From Porodaedalea pini (taxonomy: Eukaryota > Basidiomycota > Agaricomycetes > Hymenochaetales > Hymenochaetaceae), in the NCBI GenBank assembly GCA_002794775.1, contig NBAY01000032.1, positions 434,001 through 498,000 of the forward strand: a stretch of DNA of 64,000 bases, in the 5' to 3' direction. The position numbers and the translations under genes are program-made. Below the pieces are notes generated by a model. It did not search any database. It saw only the letters and a program-made list of their open reading frames with translations, and was not told the origin of the DNA. The stretch's first letter is position 1. Each line of letters begins with the position of its first letter. Below are positions 54,787 through 63,380 of this stretch, in pieces.

Positions 54787-57700
54787 TTACCCCCCCCTCA
54801 AGGTTGGGCGTCCCGACCAACCAAGATCGCGGTCGTCTGGCTCGGTGTCGACGAAGAGCGGACGGAGTCGTGAGCGAGGGATATCGAGTTTGCGGGGAGC
54901 ACCGGGGTGTTTGAGGTAGAATTCAGCAATTGCCTCCTTTGCGTTCTCGCCGAAGTCCGTCTCCGGTTGCCAGGTCGGTTCGTTGTACCCGACCCACTTG
55001 ACGAGGTACTGTAGTTTACCTCGGTGCAGACGTGAGTCAATGACCTTTTCAACCTCGTATTCCTCTTCGTCGTCGACGATTTCCGGTGGTGGCGGTGGCG
55101 GTAGCTTCTGGCTCTCAAACGACGGTTCAACGGCGGGTTTCAACAGGGCTTCGTTGAAGACAGGGTGGACCTTTTTCCATCGCTTCGGGAGTTTGAGCTT
55201 GTATGCGCTCGCTCCTACCTTGTCGACGACGTCAAAGGGGCCGTACCATTTGTCTGCAAGTTTCTTTGTCGGCGAGTCCGTACTGATGTTTCGCCCGTCA
55301 AGGAAGACCTTGTCGCCAGCCTTGTAATCCACCGATGCTCCTGCCGTCCGGTCATGGTAGCGTTTCATGTCTTCTGCTGCCTTGACCAGATTGTCCCTTG
55401 CCGCGCGATGGGTCTCCTTGATGTGCTTCGCGAATTCTTCTGCCGACATGTTGGTAGAGGAAGTTCGTACGGCGTCGAAGCTCCTAGGGTGACGTCCAGT
55501 GTTCGCGTAGAAGGGTGACATCTTTGTCGCCGAGTGTTCTCGGTTGTTGTAGGCGAACTCTGCGAGAGGGAGCCAGTCTTTCCAGTCTGACTGCCGATGG
55601 TCAACGAAGAGCCGGAGGTACTGTTCGAGCTCTTGGTTGACGCGTTCCGTCTGACCGTCCGTTTGCGGGTGATACGCCGTCGACGGGTTGCCTTCGATGT
55701 GTAGGAGTTTGTACAGCTCCCTCATCATTGATGCGTCAAACTGCGTGCCTCGGTCATGGATGATCTTTTTTGGCAAGCCATGGAGACGGAAGACGTGGTC
55801 GCGGTACAGTTGAGCCATGCCTTCCGCTGACAACTTTGTCGTCGTCGGGATCGCGTGCATCTGTTTCGAGAACCTATCGACGAAAACGCAGATTGCGTTG
55901 TGCCCCTTGGAGTCCGGGAGTTCTCCGATGAGGTCGACCGTGACAATTTCCCAGGGACCTTCAGGGACCGCGTTTGGATGAAGTGGCTTCGACCTTGATG
56001 CCCTCAGAGCCTTCGTTCGTTGGCAGCGGTCACATCCTCGGACGTATGCTCGGACATCGGAGAACATCGACGCCCACCAGAAGTCTCGACGTACCAGTTC
56101 GACCGTCTTCGACGATCCCGGATGTCCTGCCAGGGTCGAGTCGTGGCACTCCCTCAACACCGCTTCCTTTATCGTCGATGGCACGTACACCTTGCCTTTC
56201 ATTCGCCACAACCCGTCGACTTCTACCATATTCGTCGGCCTTTCCGACTCGTCTTGTGCCCTCTGCGCTTCACCCACTCGTTCCAACACTTCATCCCGCG
56301 ACGTCCTCACTATTCCACGATTCAACCACTTTTCCTTGATGAAGACGATGCCGTCGTTGTCATCCTGGCCCTTGTCGTAACCTGCCTTGCGCGATAATAG
56401 GTCCGCCTTGCCCATCGTCTTCCCCGACTTGTGTTCGAGGTGGAAGTCAAACTCTTCGAGTTCGGTTCGCCAGCGGGCTTGACGGTAGCTCAGCTTCTGC
56501 GCTGACCTGAAGTAGGTGAGGTTAGCGTGGTCGGACCAGATTTCGATCGTGTGGCGAGCGCCGAGGAGGTATTGTCGCCATTCCTTGAGCGCCGAAACGA
56601 TCGCGAGCATCTCCTTGTCGTAGATCTCGTAGTTTCGTTCTGCGGGTAGGAGCGCTTCTGACCTATAGGCAATCACCCTCCACTTCCCTTCCTGTTTTTG
56701 CAACAACACACCGCCGAGCGCAAAGTTTGACGAGTCCGCTTCTACGCGGAAAGGACCCTCGTCGTTGGCAATGGCTAGGACTGGAGGTGAGCAGAGACGT
56801 CGTCTCAGCTCCTCGAACGCTTCCTGCTGTTCGGTCTCCCATACCCAGTCCTTCTTGCCCGTTAACGACGTCAGCGGATGGACCACCTTACTGTAGTCCT
56901 TGATGAATCGTCGTAGCCAGTTACCCATGCCGAGGAATTGTTGTAGCTGTTTCAGGTTTCGTGGGACCGGCCAGTTCGCAATCGCCTCCGTCTTTGCTGG
57001 GTCAGCCTTGATCTCGCCATTACCGATGATGTGGCCGAGGTATTTAACGACCTTGGCGTCAAATTCGCACTTCTCCGGCTTCAGGTACAGGCCATTCTCT
57101 CGCAGGATCTGAAGGACGCGCCTCGACGTGTCTATATGTTCCTCAATGGTCTCCGAGAGGATCAATATGTCGTCGAGGTATACGATGATCAGGTTAGCGT
57201 AAATCAGTTCCTTGAAGATGTGATTGACAAAAGCCTGGAACGTTGCCGGGGCGTTGCAGAGACCAAAGAACATGACCGTCGGTTCGAAGAGGCCCATGTT
57301 TGTGCGAAACGCTGCTTTCCATTCGTCACCCTCGCGGATCCGGATATTGTAGTACCCCCAGCGAAGGTCAAGCTTAGTGATGTACTTCGCTTTCTTGACC
57401 TTGTCGACGAGTTCGTCAATGAGAGGGAGGGGATACTTGTTCTTGATCGTACCGTCATTGAGCTTACGGTAATCCTGGATCGGGCGTAGCGATTTGTCGG
57501 CCTTCTTAATGAAGAAGAAGGGCGACGCCATGGGCGATATCGACCGTCGAATGCGACCCGACTTCAAGTTTTCATCGAGGAAGTCCTTGAGTGACTGTTG
57601 CTCTGTTGGCGTGAGCGGGTAGATTTTACAGTCACTTGGCTTGAAGTCGGGCTTCAAGTCGATGACGTGGTCCCACGGTCGGTGTTCCGGTAGCTTTTCG

Positions 57701-58431
57701 AAGCCTTTTTCGCTAAAGACGTCGGCGTAGTCGTTGAGGTATGCGGGCCAGGACTCCTTGTCCATTCGCACCTCTCTCACCCTCCTCGTCTCCTCTGCTG
57801 CTCTCCACACCCTCTGCATACCTTCCTCGTCGTCCTTCTCTACCACACATTCGCCTGGACAGCGAGTAAAGTCGAGTGTCCCCGTCTTCCAGTTGACCTC
57901 TGGATTGTGTCGTCGAAGCCAGTCGTACCCCAGGAAGATGTTAGAAGACGCCAACGAGGTTACTGCCAGGACGATCTGTTCCTTATGATGACCGATCGTG
58001 AGTTCAACGTCAACGTATTCCTCGATCAACCCAGCTTCGTTGTGCGTGCCGTCGGCATTGAGCACCGCAAGGGGTCGGATATACCGCTTCGTCTCTAGCC
58101 CATACCGTTCGACGAACCTCACGTCGATGCACGATCCTGTACATCCCGAGTCCACGAGTGCGTGAGCGTCTACCTCCCTCACTTCACCTTTCACACTGTG
58201 TCCGACGTTCAGGAGAAGGTCCAGCTGGCGTCCGCCAGTTCCTCTCATGAACAACTGTTCGTACCCTTCACTTCTTTTCACACCGGTGGGGACTTCATAC
58301 TCCGGAAAACCATCGACGTCGTTCGCATCTACGTGTTGTACAGACGGTTGGTTATATTTTAACGAGTCCGGATTCAAAGTCCCTTGTTCTTCCCGGTCAG
58401 TCGCCCCGATGGCTACGCCTGACCACTCGCA
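54787..58431 (-). CDS. pol: E4 Pol polyprotein (protease, RT, RNase H, integrase, chromodomain)
   Basis: The -1 frame after the shift site gives 1214 residues with no stop. Domains from the N-terminus: retroviral-type aspartic protease with DSGCTGSCIDVRF, reverse transcriptase with YLDDILILSE, RNase H (VEADSSNFALGGVLLQ, IEIWSDHANL), integrase with an HHCC zinc finger ending CDRCQRTKALR and a catalytic core (VDLIGELPD, VFVDRFSKQ, DRGTQFDASM, AYHPQTDGQTERVNQELEQY), then a chromodomain (EYEVEKVIDSRLHRGKLQYL, WVGYNEPTWQPE). The chromodomain marks the chromovirus/Tf1-sushi group and is thought to steer integration to modified histones. The stop TAA (54787-54789) touches the LTR. The Gag-Pol fusion would be 1568 residues. 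Confidence 0.95.
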   Translation of the reverse strand, partial: CEWSGVAIGATDREEQGTLNPDSLKYNQPSVQHVDANDVDGFPEYEVPTGVKRSEGYEQLFMRGTGGRQLDLLLNVGHSVKGEVREVDAHALVDSGCTGSCIDVRFVERYGLETKRYIRPLAVLNADGTHNEAGLIEEYVDVELTIGHHKEQIVLAVTSLASSNIFLGYDWLRRHNPEVNWKTGTLDFTRCPGECVVEKDDEEGMQRVWRAAEETRRVREVRMDKESWPAYLNDYADVFSEKGFEKLPEHRPWDHVIDLKPDFKPSDCKIYPLTPTEQQSLKDFLDENLKSGRIRRSISPMASPFFFIKKADKSLRPIQDYRKLNDGTIKNKYPLPLIDELVDKVKKAKYITKLDLRWGYYNIRIREGDEWKAAFRTNMGLFEPTVMFFGLCNAPATFQAFVNHIFKELIYANLIIVYLDDILILSETIEEHIDTSRRVLQILRENGLYLKPEKCEFDAKVVKYLGHIIGNGEIKADPAKTEAIANWPVPRNLKQLQQFLGMGNWLRRFIKDYSKVVHPLTSLTGKKDWVWETEQQEAFEELRRRLCSPPVLAIANDEGPFRVEADSSNFALGGVLLQKQEGKWRVIAYRSEALLPAERNYEIYDKEMLAIVSALKEWRQYLLGARHTIEIWSDHANLTYFRSAQKLSYRQARWRTELEEFDFHLEHKSGKTMGKADLLSRKAGYDKGQDDNDGIVFIKEKWLNRGIVRTSRDEVLERVGEAQRAQDESERPTNMVEVDGLWRMKGKVYVPSTIKEAVLRECHDSTLAGHPGSSKTVELVRRDFWWASMFSDVRAYVRGCDRCQRTKALRASRSKPLHPNAVPEGPWEIVTVDLIGELPDSKGHNAICVFVDRFSKQMHAIPTTTKLSAEGMAQLYRDHVFRLHGLPKKIIHDRGTQFDASMMRELYKLLHIEGNPSTAYHPQTDGQTERVNQELEQYLRLFVDHRQSDWKDWLPLAEFAYNNREHSATKMSPFYANTGRHPRSFDAVRTSSTNMSAEEFAKHIKETHRAARDNLVKAAEDMKRYHDRTAGASVDYKAGDKVFLDGRNISTDSPTKKLADKWYGPFDVVDKVGASAYKLKLPKRWKKVHPVFNEALLKPAVEPSFESQKLPPPPPPEIVDDEEEYEVEKVIDSRLHRGKLQYLVKWVGYNEPTWQPETDFGENAKEAIAEFYLKHPGAPRKLDIPRSRLRPLFVDTEPDDRDLGWSGRPTLRGG

Positions 58432-58437
58432 AAACCC
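58395..58437 (-). promoter_or_regulatory. Predicted -1 frameshift signal of E4
   Basis: On the minus strand GGGTTTT (58437-58431) is read in gag as G GGT TTT. A 6-nt spacer (58430-58425) and a stem GGTCAG (58424-58419) with CTGACC (58400-58395) follow. The gag stop TAG (58413-58415) lies within the loop. A -1 slip joins gag (354 codons) to the open pol frame exactly. Confidence 0.75.
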
Positions 58438-59492
58438 TGCGAGTCAACGACCTCTTCGTCATTCTCTCCTTCCTCCACATAGTCCTCCACCGTCAACCTC
58501 CGAGTGTCTACGACTTCCTTGAAGGCTGACTCCTTCATCGCTCCGAGCTCGTCTGCGAGGATGCGGCGTTCGCCAGGGGCCATCAGTTCCAGCATACGCT
58601 GGATAATTGTTTTCCCTTGCGGGCACCTGTCCTTGAAGTGGCCTTCTTGACCACAGATCCAGCAAGCTCTTCTGCGACGTGCTTCGTTCATAGAGACGTC
58701 CATCGGTTGTCCGATACCTCCGAACGTGACGCCGGTCGCGTCGCGTTTGTCGACGTGCGGGGTTGCAACTTGGCGCCGAGCGGGGGGTGCCGGTTGTTGT
58801 TGGCGAGGTTGCGGTATGAACGGGCGGCCTCGTTGAATCGCGCGGATCTGCTGTTCTCCGCGATCGATCTCGATAGCTTTGTTCTTCCACGCCTCATACG
58901 TTGTCGGTACAGGCGTCGACCTCAGCACGCCGCGGACTACCTCGATGTTCATTGCTCGCTTGAGGCGGTCACAGATAACGCTGTCGTCTTTCAGTTCCGC
59001 CCGCTTGATGATGACGTCAAGTTGTTGGAAGAACTTATCCGCGGTGAGGTCCTTCTGAACCTTCTCCCGGAAATCCTTCAGCGCAGCTTCCTTTCGGTTC
59101 GGATCGTCGAACGAGGCGTCGAGTCGTTCCTGGAATCTTTCCCAGCTGTCCGTGAAGGTAACGATTCCCGCCGTTGTCGACTCTTCGACGTAGTTCTGCG
59201 CCCACGTTGCCGCATTACCACCCTTCAGGTAGGAGAGAGCTACGTAGATCTTACTCTCCGACGTAGGGTATCGGTTTGGGTTCGCGGACACGAAAAGGAG
59301 GACTTCGCGTCTGAAGTCAAGGTAATCGTCGCCACCAGTGAATTCACGTGGTCGGGCGACGTCTATGTTGGGGGTCGGGGGGTTAGCGGCCGCGACCGGT
59401 GCTGGGGCGTTGTTCGCCTGATGGGCGAAGGCATTCGCAACGATGGCCGCGATCTGCGCCATTTGCTGTTGGCTGAAACCTTCTGCTGACAT
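58413..59492 (-). CDS. gag: E4 Gag (capsid and CCHC nucleocapsid)
   Basis: An intact 359-residue gag starting MSAEGFSQQQMAQI. The capsid-like region (VARPREFTGGDDYLDFRREV..., residues about 43-190) is followed by a Gln/Pro/Arg-rich linker and one zinc knuckle CWICGQEGHFKDRC (CX2CX4HX4C), then an acidic tail. It forms the virus-like particle and packages RNA. The start is supported by colinearity with E2 and E5. The frame ends at TAG within the frameshift hairpin. Confidence 0.93.
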   Translation of the reverse strand: MSAEGFSQQQMAQIAAIVANAFAHQANNAPAPVAAANPPTPNIDVARPREFTGGDDYLDFRREVLLFVSANPNRYPTSESKIYVALSYLKGGNAATWAQNYVEESTTAGIVTFTDSWERFQERLDASFDDPNRKEAALKDFREKVQKDLTADKFFQQLDVIIKRAELKDDSVICDRLKRAMNIEVVRGVLRSTPVPTTYEAWKNKAIEIDRGEQQIRAIQRGRPFIPQPRQQQPAPPARRQVATPHVDKRDATGVTFGGIGQPMDVSMNEARRRRACWICGQEGHFKDRCPQGKTIIQRMLELMAPGERRILADELGAMKESAFKEVVDTRRLTVEDYVEEGENDEEVVDSQGFASGQA

Positions 59493-60184
59493 CGCGGGTT
59501 CGGGTGTTGAAGGTTCTGGGGGAGTCGGTGGTGAGGGATCTCTGTTGGTCTCGCGGTAAGGACCCGGAGTCGGTGGTAGGTTTACCGTAGATGTTGACGG
59601 TGCGGGTGACGATGGGGTAGCTGGAGGCCACCTTGCTCTCCTTCCTCGTTCGTCTGACGAATACCAGCCGTGCCGGATTTCACTCCACCAGATGTCGTGA
59701 GTGACGCCGCTGTTATTGGTCGCGACGTAGCCTGGTCGATCTGGATCCCAACGGGCTGAGGCAGGAAGGGCCCGTCGCTGTTCGTCGGTGAGATCTATCT
59801 TGACGTTGGCGGTGGGACAGGGATCGGTTGCGTGTTCGATCCGGGGTTACGCCAACGTTGAGCGGGTTCGTCAGCGAAGTTGATGACGAGGCGGTAGGAT
59901 CCGAGTGAGATTACAAACGAGATTGTCGTCGAAGTTTGGACTCGTCTGGTTACCCACATCCACGTTAGGTGCGTGCTCCACCAGAGGCTAATTCGTAGAG
60001 CCAGGGTCGGGAGATGTCGGTTGGTATGTTTACGTAATACACGAACGTCCGAAAACGTCCGGGCAGGGTTGAGGGTTGTCGTTCAGGGGGTTTACACGTC
60101 AAATCCGTCGAGGGGAGCGCTCCTCTAGACTGAGTGAAGGCGAGTCGACAGCGACGACGTACGCTGGGGATGAGCCTGGGTGGG
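59493..60184 (-). other. E4 leader between primer-binding stretch and gag
   Basis: About 690 bp of untranslated leader, presumably containing the packaging signal. No ORF with support. Confidence 0.7.
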
Positions 60185-60195
60185 GTTCTGCTTTT
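60185..60195 (-). other. E4 self-primer binding stretch
   Basis: On the minus strand AAAAGCAGAAC lies one base inside the 5' LTR. It is the exact reverse complement of GTTCTGCTTTT in the LTR (60392-60402), where the RNA is expected to start 33 nt after the TATA box. This is the arrangement of Tf1-type self-priming, in which the mRNA 5' end primes minus-strand DNA instead of a tRNA. Confidence 0.75.
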
Positions 60196-60196
60196 A

Positions 60197-60619
60197 TGTT
60201 AGGCGGAAGCCCGGGAGACGGCTCGGACTGGGCAGGCCTCGGCTGACTGTCGTCTGGGACGTGCTATACTCGAGCGTAGACTCGGGACACGCTTACTCAG
60301 GCTAGGTCGACGCGGAGGTAAGAGGATTAATACAAGGCTAGACTAATACAAGGGGGACGAGTCTCACCTAGGTCGACGCGGAGGTAAGAGGAAAAGCAGA
60401 ACAAGGAGTTCATGCGATTCCTGAGACCTTATATAGCGACGACCGTGAGACTATATTACCTAACATTACATAACGAGTGGGAATGGAACGAATGAAGGTC
60501 GTGTAGAGGGAGTGTGGGAGGTGATTGGAAAGATGATTAAAGATAATGAAAAGGAGCAATTAACGGAAACGAAAAAAGAAAAGGGGAAATAAAGAAAAGG
60601 GGAAGTTCGAGTCCTGACA
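60197..60619 (-). repeat. E4 5' LTR (423 bp, long type)
   Basis: Same sequence as 54364-54786 by eye. On the minus strand TATATAA is at 60435-60429 and the predicted RNA start GTTCTGCTTTT at 60402-60392. Confidence 0.95.
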
Positions 60620-61391
60620 CAAAGGTGATGCCAGTTGCATCGTGTTTGTCGACATGGGGGGCTGCAAAGGGACGACGGACAGGTGGCGCCTGCTGTGGCT
60701 GCTGGCACGTTGGAGGTAATACGTGGCCTCATTGGATGGCGCGGATCTGCTGTTCGCCACGATCGATTTTGACAGCCTTCTTTTTCCAGTCCTTGTACTT
60801 TGTTGGGACCGGCGTCGACCTTAGCACCCCACGAACCACCTCGATGTTCATTGCGCGCTTTAGGCGGTCGCAGATGACACCATCGTCTGTCAGTTCCGCT
60901 GCCTTGATTATTACGTCGAGGTCTTGGAAGAACTCGTCAGCAGAGAGGTCCTTCTGGACCTTTTCTCGGAACTTCTTCAATGCCTTCTCCTTTCTGTTTG
61001 GGTCATCGAAGGAGGCATCCAGTCATTCCTGGAATCTAGCCCAGCTATCCGTGAAACTCACAACCCCATTTGTCGTGAATTCCTGGACGTAGTTCTGCGC
61101 CCACATCGATGCGTTGCCACCCTTGAGATAGGAGAGCGTGACGTAGATCTTGCTCGACGACGAGGGGTATCTCATCGGGTTTGCCGAGACAAAGAGAAGG
61201 ACTTCACGCTTGAAATCGAGGTAATCATCACTGCCAGCAAATTCGCGTGGCCAGGCGACGTCAATGTTGGGGGGCGGAGCATTCGAGGCTTGTGCAGTGG
61301 GGACATTCACCGCTTGCTGAGTGAAGGCCGCAGTGATTAACGCTGCAAGCTCCCATTGTTGTTGTTGAGTGAAGCCCGTAGACGTCGACAT
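60620..61391 (-). pseudogene. gag: E5 gag, 5' portion
   Basis: Starts MSTSTGFTQQQQWELAALIT at 61391 and continues IDVAWPREFAGSDDYLDFKR. TGA stops lie at about 61023 (RFQE*LDASF, from CGA) and 60729 (AIQ*GHVLPP, from CGA). The frame meets 54358 exactly once E4 and one CAAAG copy are removed. The N-terminus belongs to a variant shared with E3, different from the E2/E4 type. Confidence 0.87.
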
Positions 61392-62102
61392 TGTCGGTGC
61401 TGGCGTGCGGGATAGGTGTTCGGGAGGTGTTGGTGGTGATGAATCTCTACGGGGGGTACAATAACCTCCTGGTTCACTTGGGAGGACGACCGACGACGTC
61501 GAGACCGTAGGTGATGATGGCACGCGAGGGGTTCGAGGCGCCCACCGAACTCGTTGAGCTTGTTCGTTAGTCGAGTACCAAGCATGTCTGACGTCGCTCC
61601 ACCAGATGTTGTGGGTGACGTGCTCGCTGTCGGTTGCAACATACGAAGCACGGTCTGGGTCAAACCGTGAGGATGAGGGTAGGGCCCGCTGTTGTTCTTC
61701 TGTGAGATCTATCTTGACTAGACTGGAGGGGGAACAGGGATGGGCTGTGTGTTCGATCCGGGGTTACGCCAACGTTGAATGGGTTCATCGGCGAAGTTGA
61801 TGATGAGGCGGTAGGAGCCGAGCGAGATCACAAATGAGATTGTCATTGAGGTTTGTACTTGTCTGGTTGCCCACGTCCACGTCAGGTGCGTGCTCCACCA
61901 GAGGCTAATTCGAAGAGCCAGGGTCGGGAAAAGTCGGTTGAAGTGTTTATGTAATACACAAACATCCAAAAACGTCTGGGCAGGGTTGAGGGTTTGTCGT
62001 TCAGGGGGTTTACACATCAAGTCCTTTGAGGGGAGTGCTCCTCTAGACCGAGTGAAGGCGAGTCGGCAGCAACGACGTACGCTGGGGATGAGCCTGGGTG
62101 CG
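61392..62102 (-). other. E5 leader
   Basis: Untranslated leader colinear with that of E4. Confidence 0.7.
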
Positions 62103-62113
62103 GTTCTGCTTTT
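62103..62113 (-). other. E5 self-primer binding stretch
   Basis: AAAAGCAGAAC on the minus strand, one base from the LTR, complementary to GTTCTGCTTTT inside the same LTR (62245-62255). Same geometry as E4. Confidence 0.75.
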
Positions 62114-62114
62114 A

Positions 62115-62474
62115 TGTTAGGCGGGAGCCCGGGAGATGACTCGGACTGGGCAGGCCTCAGCTGACTGTTGTCTGGGACGTGCTATACTCGAGCGGGGACT
62201 CGGGACACGCTTTACTCAAACTAGGTCATCGCGGAGGTAAGAGGAAAAGCAGAACAAGGAGTTCATGCGATTCCTGAGACCTTATATAGCGGTGACCGTG
62301 GGACTATATTATCTAAAGTTACATAAACGAACAGAATGGAATGAATGAAGGTCATGTGGAGGGAGTGTGGGAAATGATTGAAAGGACGATTAAATATAAT
62401 GAAAAGGAGCGGTTAAAAGAAAAAGAAATGGTAAAAGGAAAATAAAAGAAAAGGTGAAGGTTCGAGTCCTGACA
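62115..62474 (-). repeat. E5 5' LTR (360 bp, short type)
   Basis: Partner of the LTR at 48352-48711. Followed by AATTG (62475-62479), the right target duplication. Confidence 0.93.
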
Positions 62475-63380
62475 AATTGGTCTTGTGGCATGCATCTGAC
62501 GAAATACGCATCTCTTCAACATCCTCCTACATGCATCTCCATATGCATATCATAGGTTTGCTTACATGTGTCTGGTGTACAGAAGAAAATAAAATAGTCA
62601 GGCTGTTGAGCCATTGGCCATTGTCAGACAAGCAATTGAGGACACAGTTGAGACATGCGTGTATCGATATCTTCCGGCGCAACTTTGACTTGTTTCAAGG
62701 CTCTAGACCTGCTGTACCCGACTGTATTTGCCTTCGACCCTCTCCCAGACAATATCAATGCCTACGTGCATACCCCCCAGCATATCCGAAGTGCCCAGTC
62801 GTTTCTGACAGACCAATACTGACTGTCACGGCAGGAAAATCCGAGGTTTTCTGTGTGGGAGGAGTATGTCACGGAGTGTTTAGTGAGGCTCATATAATTT
62901 CGGTTGGAAAAGCCTTACATGGATTGTAAATTCTCAATCAATCAAAATTTGCAGAAATTATGCTTTACATCACGAAAACTATCCACAGCTGGTAGTGGCA
63001 TTTAGTTCTGACACGCATTAGGCAATGATCAGCACTGCCTATATCATAGTATATGTGATTACAAGCACTGACAAGCAACCACAAGGCTTTCATTTGAATG
63101 TAGCTATCCACATGCACTGCAACTCAATGTAACCATATAACAAGGCTGTTAACTTAATTGTAAGCTTGTACAAGTACTTTATGCACTTTATAATTAATTA
63201 TATGCACAATAAATTTATTTGGATTTGAATACATTTGCACAGAAGGGCATGACGAGTCTTAAAGCAACAAAATTATTATTATGAGTGAGTGAGGGTGAGG
63301 CTTAGCAGTGATGGGCACCTGCTCCTCATAGACCCGAAACATGAAGTTATGCTTTACGATCAACAAGAAATGATCAGACA
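62475..63380. other. Intergenic, right flank of E5
   Basis: Apart from the duplicated fragment, AT-rich sequence (especially 63000-63260) with no supported gene. Confidence 0.5.
62737..62820 (+). repeat. Duplicated fragment of the gene at 46386
   Basis: 84 bp matching 46427-46510 with about four substitutions. It covers the end of exon 1 (PLPDDINAY region) and most of the intron, so the copy was made from DNA, not from spliced RNA. It has no coding continuation. Confidence 0.8.

Larger units (their letters stand above)
54364..60619 (-). mobile_element. Ty3/gypsy chromovirus E4, complete and apparently intact
   Basis: Full-length element of 6256 bp with two 423-bp LTRs that I read as identical, a CAAAG target duplication (54359-54363 and 60620-60624), intact gag and pol, primer-binding stretch and polypurine tract. 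It is inserted in the gag gene of E5. This copy is the reference for the family and probably recently active. Confidence 0.95.
48352..62474 (-). mobile_element. Ty3/gypsy chromovirus E5, interrupted by X and E4
   Basis: Bounded by two 360-bp LTRs and a 5-bp target duplication AATTG (48347-48351 and 62475-62479). Without X (1738 bp), E4 (6256 bp) and one copy of each 5-bp duplication, E5 is about 6.1 kb, the size expected for E4 with short LTRs. Removing both insertions restores the gag and pol frames exactly. It carries several in-frame stops, mainly CGA to TGA. Confidence 0.93.

Noticed and set aside
58617..59489. 290-codon plus-strand ORF
   Set aside because: Antisense to intact E4 gag; open only because of gag codon use.
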